A DNA stretch of 5,106 nt. Origin: Campylobacterales bacterium. Its GTDB lineage: Bacteria; Campylobacterota; Campylobacteria; Campylobacterales; JAADDG01. The position numbers and the translations under genes were made by a program. This document shows, one piece after another, positions 1 to 4,845 of the stretch (the first letter of the stretch is position 1; each line of letters begins with the position of its first letter). A model generated the notes under the pieces. That model did not search any database. It was not told the DNA's origin and worked only from the letters and a program-made list of their open reading frames with translations. The stretch is from positions 1 through 5,106 of the forward strand of contig JALVCR010000039.1 of the NCBI GenBank assembly GCA_027009865.1, read 5' to 3'.

Positions 1-1016
1 CCGGAGGTAGAGGTCTTGGCGGCGGAGTAAAGCTTGCTAAAAGTTTGGATGAAGTTAAAGAGTGGGCTTCCAAAATTTTGGGAATGACTCTTGTAACACA
101 TCAAACAGGCCCTGAAGGAAAAGTGGTTCACAAAGTCTATATCGAAGAGGGAGCCGATATACAAAGTGAATACTATCTTGGAATGGTTCTTGACAGATCC
201 AAAGAGATGCCCGTTATGATGGCTTCCACAGAAGGTGGAATGGAGATTGAAGAAGTAGCTGCAAAATCTCCGGAGAAAATCGTTAAAGTGGCAATCGATC
301 CAACTATCGGATTTCAAGGATTTCATGGAAGAAAATTAGCTTTTGGCCTTGGCCTTCCAAAAGAGGAAGTTGGAACTTTCATTAAATTTGCTAAAGCTTT
401 ATATAACGTCTATATGGATAACGATGCTGAGCTTATAGAAATTAACCCTTTGATTAAAACGGGAGAGGGAAAATTCTTAGCGCTTGACGCTAAAATGGGA
501 TTTGACGATAACGCTCTTTATAGACACCCAGATATCGAGGCTATGAGAGATTTAAGCGAAGAGGAGCCAACTGAGATAGAGGCTAAAAAATATGGTCTAA
601 GCTATATCAAACTTGACGGAAATGTCGGATGTATGGTAAATGGAGCCGGACTTGCGATGGCTACAATGGATATTATCAAACACGAAGGAGGAGAGCCTGC
701 AAACTTCCTTGATGTGGGAGGCGGCGCAAATCCGGAAACTGTTGCCAAAGGATTTGAAATTATTTTAAAAGATCCAAATGTAAAAGCGATTTTCGTTAAC
801 ATCTTCGGCGGAATTGTAAGATGTGACCGTATAGCAAACGGTATTTTGAAAGCTACCGAAATGGTGGACGTTAAGGTTCCAGTTGTTGTCAGACTTGATG
901 GAACAAATGCCAAAGAGGCGGCTGAAATATTAAAAAACGCAAAAATAGAAAATATTATTCCAGCAAAAGATCTTGCGGACGGCGCAAGAAAAGCAGTTGA
1001 AGCGGCAAGGGGTTAA
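1..1016 (+). CDS. sucC: Succinyl-CoA synthetase (ADP-forming) beta subunit, 5'-truncated by window edge
   Basis: This cytoplasmic subunit carries the ATP-grasp nucleotide site and part of the active site of succinyl-CoA synthetase (succinate + CoA + ATP to succinyl-CoA + ADP + Pi, reversible). The frame is open to the window edge: the first whole codon is at base 3 and 337 residues are visible. The first codons read GGRGLGGGVK, matching E. coli SucC from about Gly52, so about 51 residues are missing. From my memory of E. coli the alignment is close to ungapped: Asn in EINPL at 444-446 and Asp in LDAK at 486-488 fall at the equivalents of nucleotide/Mg ligands Asn199 and Asp213, and the implied full length is 388, the same as E. 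coli. Later landmarks are GNVGCMVNGAGLAM, GGEPANFLDVGGGA and NIFGGIVRCD, typical of the C-terminal ligase domain. A TTG at 45 is an internal Leu codon, not the start. The N-terminal residue that discriminates ATP from GTP is outside the window, so ATP preference is assumed from bacterial homologues. The gene ends 2 bases before sucD. Confidence 0.97.
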   Translation, partial: GGRGLGGGVKLAKSLDEVKEWASKILGMTLVTHQTGPEGKVVHKVYIEEGADIQSEYYLGMVLDRSKEMPVMMASTEGGMEIEEVAAKSPEKIVKVAIDPTIGFQGFHGRKLAFGLGLPKEEVGTFIKFAKALYNVYMDNDAELIEINPLIKTGEGKFLALDAKMGFDDNALYRHPDIEAMRDLSEEEPTEIEAKKYGLSYIKLDGNVGCMVNGAGLAMATMDIIKHEGGEPANFLDVGGGANPETVAKGFEIILKDPNVKAIFVNIFGGIVRCDRIANGILKATEMVDVKVPVVVRLDGTNAKEAAEILKNAKIENIIPAKDLADGARKAVEAARG

Positions 1017-1018
1017 AA

Positions 1019-1894
1019 ATGAGCATATTGGTAAATAAAGATACAAAAGTAATCGTTCAAGGTTTTACGGGAAAAGAGGGAACTTTCCACTCCGAGCAAT
1101 GCATGGAGTATGGAACTAAAATCGTAGGCGGAGTAACTCCCGGAAAAGGGGGAATGGAGCATCTTGGAAAACCGGTTTTCAACACAGTTGAGGAAGCGGT
1201 TAAAAATACAGGAGCTACCGTTAGTATGATTTTCGTTCCTCCGGCTTTCGTAAGCGATGCCGTAATGGAGGCGGCCGATGCGGGAATAGAGCTTGCGGTA
1301 ATCATTACAGAAGGCGCTCCTGTTAGAGATATGATGTATGCTAAAATGTATGCCACTAAAATGGGAATGAAGACAATAGGTCCAAACTGTCCCGGAATTA
1401 TCACCGCAGAAGAGTGCAAAATAGGAATTATGCCGGGATTTATCTTCAAAAAGGGAAATGTCGGCTTAATTAGCAAATCTGGAACGCTAACTTATGAAGC
1501 TTCCAATCAGGTGGTTCAAGAGGGATACGGAATAACCACGGCTGTCGGTATCGGAGGAGATCCGATTATCGGACTTAGCTATAAACAGCTTCTTCCTATG
1601 TTTGAAGAGGATCCCGAAACCGAAGCTATCGTAATGATAGGAGAGATAGGCGGAACTTTGGAGATAGAAGCGGCGGAGTTTATAAAAGAAAATATCAAAA
1701 AGCCGGTAGTTGCGTTTATCGCCGGTCAAACTGCTCCTAAAGGAAAGAGAATGGGTCATGCGGGAGCTATAATTTCCGGCGGAAGCGGAACTGCGGCTGA
1801 AAAGATGGAAGCTTTAAAGAAAGCTGGTGTAAGCGTGGTAAAATCGCCTGCGGATATTGGAAAAACCGTAGCGGAAGTTTTGAAAAACAGATAA
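1019..1894 (+). CDS. sucD: Succinyl-CoA synthetase alpha subunit
   Basis: This is the CoA-binding, phosphohistidine-bearing partner of SucC. The protein has 291 residues against about 289 in E. coli, so it is complete. The N-terminal Rossmann CoA-binding domain shows GFTGKEGTFHS (15-25) and GGVTPGKGG (37-45). GPNCPG lies at 121-126. The C-terminal ligase domain opens with SKSGTLTYE (152-160) and contains IGEIGG (207-212), whose Glu209 is placed to contact the active-site histidine. KGKRMGHAGAII (241-252) puts the phosphorylated histidine at His247. The ATG start is supported by AAGGGG at 1007-1012, inside the end of sucC and 6 bases upstream, and by the 2-base gap, which suggests coupled, near-equimolar translation of the heterodimer or heterotetramer subunits. 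No key residue is missing. I see no sign of transfer or breakage. Confidence 0.98.
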   Translation: MSILVNKDTKVIVQGFTGKEGTFHSEQCMEYGTKIVGGVTPGKGGMEHLGKPVFNTVEEAVKNTGATVSMIFVPPAFVSDAVMEAADAGIELAVIITEGAPVRDMMYAKMYATKMGMKTIGPNCPGIITAEECKIGIMPGFIFKKGNVGLISKSGTLTYEASNQVVQEGYGITTAVGIGGDPIIGLSYKQLLPMFEEDPETEAIVMIGEIGGTLEIEAAEFIKENIKKPVVAFIAGQTAPKGKRMGHAGAIISGGSGTAAEKMEALKKAGVSVVKSPADIGKTVAEVLKNR

Positions 1895-1918
1895 TTTAAA
1901 CCAGATAAAGGAGATTTT

Positions 1919-2236
1919 ATGGGATTGATGAAAGCTCCGGAGAATACTCCGGTATGGGTTGATGTAAACAGATGTAAAGCTTGCGATATATGCGTGGACG
2001 TTTGTCCTGCCGGAGTTTTGGCAATGGTTCCCTCCGATAAAACTATTTTGGGAGCCACAATAAGCGTTCAGGTTCCAAGCGATTGCATAGGATGCAACGA
2101 TTGTGAACTTCACTGTCCAGATTTTGCTATATTTGTAGCGGACAGAAAAGAGTATAAGTTTGCCAAACTAACAGATAAGGCAAGAGAGAGAGCGGAAGCT
2201 ATTAAGAAAAATCATTATATGGCATTAAGTGCTTAA
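1919..2236 (+). CDS. oorD: 2-oxoglutarate:acceptor oxidoreductase delta subunit (2[4Fe-4S] ferredoxin-like)
   Basis: This small iron-sulfur electron-transfer subunit of 105 residues shuttles electrons between the catalytic beta subunit and an external carrier (ferredoxin or flavodoxin). Two CX2CX2CX3CP clusters are intact: Cys19, Cys22, Cys25, Cys29 and Cys56, Cys59, Cys62, Cys66, each followed by Pro. This predicts two [4Fe-4S] centres. A charged, Lys/Arg-rich tail (about 77-98) follows and there is no membrane segment, so it is cytoplasmic. The ATG is set by AAAGGAG at 1907-1913, 5 bases upstream. The 24-base gap after sucD is the longest between genes on this strand; I see no convincing promoter or terminator in it. 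The oorDABC order, with delta first, is the arrangement known from Helicobacter and Campylobacter. On sequence alone it resembles any POR/KOR delta chain. The 2-oxoglutarate assignment comes from OorA and from the neighbouring sucCD. Confidence 0.94.
   Translation: MGLMKAPENTPVWVDVNRCKACDICVDVCPAGVLAMVPSDKTILGATISVQVPSDCIGCNDCELHCPDFAIFVADRKEYKFAKLTDKARERAEAIKKNHYMALSA
1937..1952 (+). repeat. Small GC-rich inverted repeat at the start of oorD
   Basis: CCGGAG (1937-1942) and CTCCGG (1947-1952) pair around an AATA tetraloop, 18 bases after the first base of the oorD ATG, in codons for PENTP. The stem is all G/C except one A-T pair. Either CTCC (1935-1938 or 1947-1950) could also pair with GGAG of the oorD Shine-Dalgarno (1910-1913), but only over 4 bp. 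A 6-bp hairpin of this kind is near chance expectation in 5 kb, so the structure is real as sequence but its function is unproven. Confidence 0.4.
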
Positions 2237-2240
2237 GGAG
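2234..2240 (+). promoter_or_regulatory. oorA ribosome binding site fused to the oorD stop codon
   Basis: TAAGGAG contains the oorD TAA (2234-2236) and the SD core AAGGAG (2235-2240), 5 bases before the oorA ATG at 2246. It fixes that ATG as the start and places a terminating ribosome directly on the next initiation site, which favours coupled translation. Confidence 0.85.
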
Positions 2241-2245
2241 AATTT

Positions 2246-3388
2246 ATGGCAAGAGAATTAATTTCAAGCGGCAACTCACTATGCGCATTGGCCGCATATG
2301 ATGCGGGATGCGAGTTTTTCGGAGGCTATCCTATTACGCCTTCAAGCGAAATAGCTCACGATTTAAGTAAACTTCTTCCCAAAAAGGGACACAAATTTAT
2401 TCAAATGGAAGATGAGATAGGCGGAATCTCAGCTGCTCTTGGAGCTTCAATGACCGGTAAAAAATCGATGACAGCTTCAAGCGGTCCTGGAATCAGCTTG
2501 AAAGCTGAGCAAATCGGTTTGGGATTTATAGCCGAGATTCCTTTGGTAATTGCAAACGTTATGAGAGGAGGACCATCTACCGGACTTCCAACAAGAGTTT
2601 CACAAGCTGATATCGGTCAGGCAAAATATCCAACTCACGGAGATTACGCTTCAATAGCTTTATGTCCTGGAAGTTTGGAGGAGTGCTATACTCAAACTGT
2701 TAGAGCTTTTAATTTGGCTGAGAAATATATGACTCCTGTCTTTGTATTGCTTGACGAGACACTGGGACATATGCACGGAAAAGCAGTTTTGCCTGATTTA
2801 GAAGAGGTTGAAAAAAATCTTGTAAAAAGAGAAGAGTTTACGGGAGATCCAAAAGATTATAAACCTTATGACGCTCCAATGAATAAACCGGCGGTTTTGA
2901 ATCCTTTCTTTAAAGGATACAGATATCATATCACCGGACTTCATCACGGACCTACGGGATTTCCTACAGAAGATAAGGATATGTGCGCCTACAATATAAA
3001 AAGACTTGTAGGAAAGATAAAAGATGTAGGCAAACTCGACAACGAGCCAGATTATGAAGAGTTTATGTTAGATGATGCGGAAGTTTGTATAATCGCTTAC
3101 GGCTCTATCAGCAGGGGAGCTAAAGAAGCGGTTATGAAATTAAGAGATGAAGGTATTAAAGCGGGACTTTTTAGACCTATTATGATTTGGCCAAGTCCTG
3201 AAGAGAAAATAGAAGAAATCGGCAAAAGATTTGATAAAATCTTGGTAACCGAGCTAAATCAGCTTGGACAATATTTAGAAGAGATTCAAAGAGTTACAGG
3301 AAGAAAAGATTTCGCTACTCTTCATACTGCAAACGGAAGACCTATACCACCACTTGATATGGTAGCAAAAGTAAAGGAGATGTTCTAA
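2246..3388 (+). CDS. oorA: 2-oxoglutarate:acceptor oxidoreductase alpha subunit
   Basis: This is the large subunit (380 residues) of the thiamine-diphosphate enzyme that interconverts 2-oxoglutarate + CoA with succinyl-CoA + CO2 + two low-potential electrons. The N-terminal pyrimidine-binding domain begins GNSLCALAAYDAGCEFFGGYPITPSSEIA (split here as residues 9-27 and 28-37), with the YPITPSSE substrate/TPP loop at 28-35. The catalytic-region acidic motif MEDEIGGISAALGAS is at 54-68 and SSGPGISLKAE at 78-88. GGPSTGLPTRVSQAD (108-122) is the characteristic 2-oxoacid-loop region. ITGLHHGPTGFPT (229-241) is a signature I associate with KorA/OorA rather than pyruvate enzymes. A transketolase C-terminal-like domain II runs from about 275 to the end (VCIIAYGSISRGAKEA, FRPIMIWPSP, LVTELNQLGQ). 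The gamma domain is not fused; it is encoded by oorC. The SD AAGGAG overlaps the oorD stop. Its own TAA shares a base with the oorB ATG. Confidence 0.96.
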   Translation: MARELISSGNSLCALAAYDAGCEFFGGYPITPSSEIAHDLSKLLPKKGHKFIQMEDEIGGISAALGASMTGKKSMTASSGPGISLKAEQIGLGFIAEIPLVIANVMRGGPSTGLPTRVSQADIGQAKYPTHGDYASIALCPGSLEECYTQTVRAFNLAEKYMTPVFVLLDETLGHMHGKAVLPDLEEVEKNLVKREEFTGDPKDYKPYDAPMNKPAVLNPFFKGYRYHITGLHHGPTGFPTEDKDMCAYNIKRLVGKIKDVGKLDNEPDYEEFMLDDAEVCIIAYGSISRGAKEAVMKLRDEGIKAGLFRPIMIWPSPEEKIEEIGKRFDKILVTELNQLGQYLEEIQRVTGRKDFATLHTANGRPIPPLDMVAKVKEMF

Positions 3389-4218
3389 TGGCGTTTAATT
3401 ACGATGAGTATTTAAGAGTTGATAAGATGCCAACACTTTGGTGTTGGGGATGCGGCGATGGAGTTATTTTAAAATCTGTTATAAGAGCAATAGATAAACT
3501 TGGCTGGAATATGGATGATGTATGCGTGGTTTCTGGTATCGGATGCTCTGGAAGATTCTCTTCCTATATCGACTGCAATACCGTTCATACAACTCACGGA
3601 AGAACGGTTGCATACGCTACCGGAATTAAACTTGCAAATCCAGATAAACACGTAATCGTGGTAGCCGGAGATGGAGACGGTTTGGCAATCGGAGGAAACC
3701 ATACGATTCATGGATGCAGAAGAAATATAGATTTAAATTTTATCTTAATAAACAACTTTATTTACGGTTTGACAAACTCTCAAACCTCTCCGACCACTCC
3801 TCAAGGAATGTGGACGGTTACGGCTCAATACGGAAATATCGACCCAGTTTTTGACGCTTGTAAATTAGCCGAAGGCGCGGGAGCTACTTTTATAGCAAGA
3901 GAGAGCGTAAATGACCCAAGAAAATTGGAGAAGATGTTTGTAGAGGGATTTAAGCATAAGGGATTTTCATTCTTTGATGTCTTCTCAAACTGCCATATCA
4001 ATCTTGGAAGAAAAAATAAAATGGGAGAGGCGGTTCAAAACTTAGAGTGGATAGACAGCATAACCGTTTCTAAGAAAAAATGGGAGAAACTAAGCGAAGA
4101 AGAGAGAGCAGGTAAATTTCCAACAGGCATATTGAAAAAAGAGGAACAACCTGAATATTGCGAGCTATACGATAAAGTTATCGAAGCGGCTCAACATAAT
4201 ACGAAAGTAAAACTGTAA
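3388..4218 (+). CDS. oorB: 2-oxoglutarate:acceptor oxidoreductase beta subunit (TPP and [4Fe-4S] binding)
   Basis: This catalytic partner of OorA (276 residues) holds the diphosphate half of thiamine diphosphate and the proximal iron-sulfur cluster. The TPP signature is GDGD at 94-97 followed about 25 residues later by NN at 122-123 (GDGDGLAIGGNH ... ILINNFIYGLTN). WCWGCGDG at 18-25 gives Cys19 and Cys22. Cys53 in IGCSGRF and Cys202 in SNCHINLG complete a plausible [4Fe-4S] set, with spacing close to the Cys12/15/46/197 set I recall for the Sulfolobus OFOR beta chain. LTNSQTSPTTPQG (128-140) is typical of the substrate-side loop. The start overlaps the oorA stop by one base (TAATG), with AAAGGAG at 3373-3379, 8 bases upstream, implying translational coupling. 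The C-terminus (about 225-276) is Lys/Glu-rich with no motif I recognise. The two halves of the active site lie in OorA and OorB, so both are needed. Confidence 0.96.
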   Translation: MAFNYDEYLRVDKMPTLWCWGCGDGVILKSVIRAIDKLGWNMDDVCVVSGIGCSGRFSSYIDCNTVHTTHGRTVAYATGIKLANPDKHVIVVAGDGDGLAIGGNHTIHGCRRNIDLNFILINNFIYGLTNSQTSPTTPQGMWTVTAQYGNIDPVFDACKLAEGAGATFIARESVNDPRKLEKMFVEGFKHKGFSFFDVFSNCHINLGRKNKMGEAVQNLEWIDSITVSKKKWEKLSEEERAGKFPTGILKKEEQPEYCELYDKVIEAAQHNTKVKL

Positions 4219-4222
4219 GGAG
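4216..4222 (+). promoter_or_regulatory. oorC ribosome binding site fused to the oorB stop codon
   Basis: The same TAAGGAG arrangement occurs here: oorB TAA at 4216-4218 and SD AAGGAG at 4217-4222, 6 bases before the oorC ATG at 4229. It supports the chosen start and coupling of oorB and oorC translation. Confidence 0.85.
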
Positions 4223-4228
4223 CTGCAT

Positions 4229-4822
4229 ATGAGACATCAATTAAGATTTACAGGAGTTGGAGGACAGGGAGTTTTGCTTGCGGGAGAGATTTTAGCGGCG
4301 GCTAAAATCTCAACCGGAGGATACGGAGTTAAAGCCGCAACTTACACTTCTCAAGTTAGAGGCGGCCCTACGGTTGTTGATATTTTGCTTGATGATAAAG
4401 AGATACTCTTCCCTTATGCGATAGACGGAGAGATTGAGTTTATGCTCTCAGTTGCTCAAATCAGCTATGATCAGTTTAAAAACGGGGTTAAAGAGGGCGG
4501 AACGATTGTAATAGATCCAGATTTGGTTCATCCTACAAAAGAGGATGTTCAAAAATGGAAAATATATCAAATTCCAATTATCAGAATCGCAAAATATGAG
4601 GTTGGAAACGTTGTAACCCAATCTGTTGTAGCTTTGGCGATAGCTGTAGAGATGACAAAAGTTATGGATATCGATACTGTATTTGAAACGATGAAAAAGA
4701 AAGTTCCGCCAAAAGTTTTGGAAAAAAATATAAAAGCTTTTGAGCTTGGAAGAAAATATGCCAAAGAGGCTTTAGAAAAAGGGCCTATGACGGTAGAAGA
4801 TCTTGAAAAAGAGGAGGCTTAA
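4229..4822 (+). CDS. oorC: 2-oxoglutarate:acceptor oxidoreductase gamma subunit
   Basis: This is the gamma chain (197 residues) of the OorDABC complex, equivalent to domain III of single-chain pyruvate:ferredoxin oxidoreductase, which contributes to the CoA-binding side of the active site. The N-terminus carries the diagnostic RFTGVGGQGVLLAGEILA (6-23), then YGVKAATYTSQVRGGPTVVDILL (split as 32-45 and 46-54). The SQVRGG element and the VGGQG loop are hallmarks of this family. DPDLV (97-101) and VTQSVVALA (129-137) fit the second half. The last 15 or so residues are charged (EKGPMTVEDLEKEEA) and appear to extend slightly past the usual family length of about 185, from memory. The ATG follows AAGGAG (4217-4222), which overlaps the oorB stop. 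An unusually strong inverted repeat lies inside codons 18-30, and the last bases of the gene form one arm of the convergent stem-loop. It is the last gene of the operon. Confidence 0.95.
   Translation: MRHQLRFTGVGGQGVLLAGEILAAAKISTGGYGVKAATYTSQVRGGPTVVDILLDDKEILFPYAIDGEIEFMLSVAQISYDQFKNGVKEGGTIVIDPDLVHPTKEDVQKWKIYQIPIIRIAKYEVGNVVTQSVVALAIAVEMTKVMDIDTVFETMKKKVPPKVLEKNIKAFELGRKYAKEALEKGPMTVEDLEKEEA
4281..4316 (+). repeat. Perfect 11-bp inverted repeat (intragenic hairpin) in 5' part of oorC
   Basis: GAGATTTTAGC (4286-4296) and GCTAAAATCTC (4301-4311) are exact reverse complements around a GGCG loop. Outside a 2x2 internal mismatch (GA / AA), CGG (4281-4283) and CCG (4314-4316) pair again. The element starts 52 bases after the first base of oorC and encodes residues in GEILAAAKIST. 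By rough arithmetic a perfect 11-bp arm pair with a short loop is not expected by chance in 5 kb. The function is unknown: transcript stability, pausing or subunit-ratio tuning are possibilities only. Confidence 0.75.
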
Positions 4823-4845
4823 AGGAATATCTCCTTTAGCCTTCT
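4806..4845 (-). terminator. Stem-loop terminator at the oorC/hemW convergent junction, with U-tract on the - strand side
   Basis: TAAAGGA (4820-4826) pairs perfectly with TCCTTTA (4832-4838) around a 5-base loop. With T4819 bulged, AGGC (4815-4818) pairs with GCCT (4839-4842), and G4814-T4843, G4813-C4844 and A4812-T4845 extend the stem. Read on the - strand, the hairpin is followed by CTTTTTC (complement of 4811-4805), a five-U tract, so it fits a rho-independent terminator for the hemW-like gene. On the + strand the hairpin is followed by ATAAAAATGG with no U-tract, so it is not a canonical terminator for the oor operon, though it could protect the 3' end of that mRNA. Confidence 0.72.

Noticed and set aside
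45..47. TTG as a possible start of sucC
   Set aside because: The conserved GGRG motif of the ATP-grasp domain lies upstream in the same frame, so the gene simply runs off the window.
340..363. CTTTTGG / CCAAAAG inverted repeat in sucC
   Set aside because: A 7-bp stem with a 10-base loop is expected a few times in 5 kb. No further support.
602..913. Antisense open frame of about 100 codons opposite sucC
   Set aside because: It lies wholly within a conserved sucC region, has a Ser/Thr/Pro/Ile-rich composition, and I see no Shine-Dalgarno or recognisable domain. It is a shadow of the real gene.
971..989. TCTTGCG / CGCAAGA hairpin near the end of sucC
   Set aside because: Seven base pairs with a 5-base loop is near chance expectation for the window. 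There is no U-tract, and it lies about 30 bases before sucD with no other signal.
1167..1180. 14-base perfect palindrome GAAAACCGGTTTTC in sucD
   Set aside because: It has no loop and sits in mid-gene. One such palindrome in 5 kb is not surprising, and no operator role is supported.
1057..1476. 139-codon antisense open frame opposite sucD
   Set aside because: It is the longest antisense frame, but its composition (Pro/Ile/Ser-rich) follows from the complement of sucD codons and it shows no start signal or motif.
1889..1909. Direct repeat CAGATAA ... CAGATAA around the sucD-oorD gap, considered as an operator or promoter element
   Set aside because: Seven bases repeated once is weak. No -35/-10 pair with good spacing is visible in the 24-base gap, and one copy overlaps the sucD stop while the other overlaps the oorD ribosome binding site.
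1487..2113. Three further antisense open frames across the sucD end and oorD
   Set aside because: They overlap confidently assigned, motif-bearing genes and each other, and show no family signature.
2901..2918. ATCCTTT / AAAGGAT hairpin in mid-oorA
   Set aside because: It is AT-rich, at chance level and in mid-gene, with no associated signal.
3469..3711. Antisense open frame opposite oorB
   Set aside because: It lies opposite the conserved Cys53-to-TPP-binding region of oorB, with no independent evidence of coding.
4567..4764. Antisense open frame with hydrophobic stretches opposite oorC
   Set aside because: The hydrophobic look comes from the complement of Lys/Glu-rich oorC codons. It has no ribosome binding site and would lie downstream of the - strand terminator.
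1919..4822. Alternative reading of oorDABC as pyruvate:ferredoxin oxidoreductase (porCDAB type)
   Set aside because: Delta-first gene order, the ITGLHHGPTGFPT element in the alpha chain and direct linkage to sucCD all favour 2-oxoglutarate. Substrate has not been tested.
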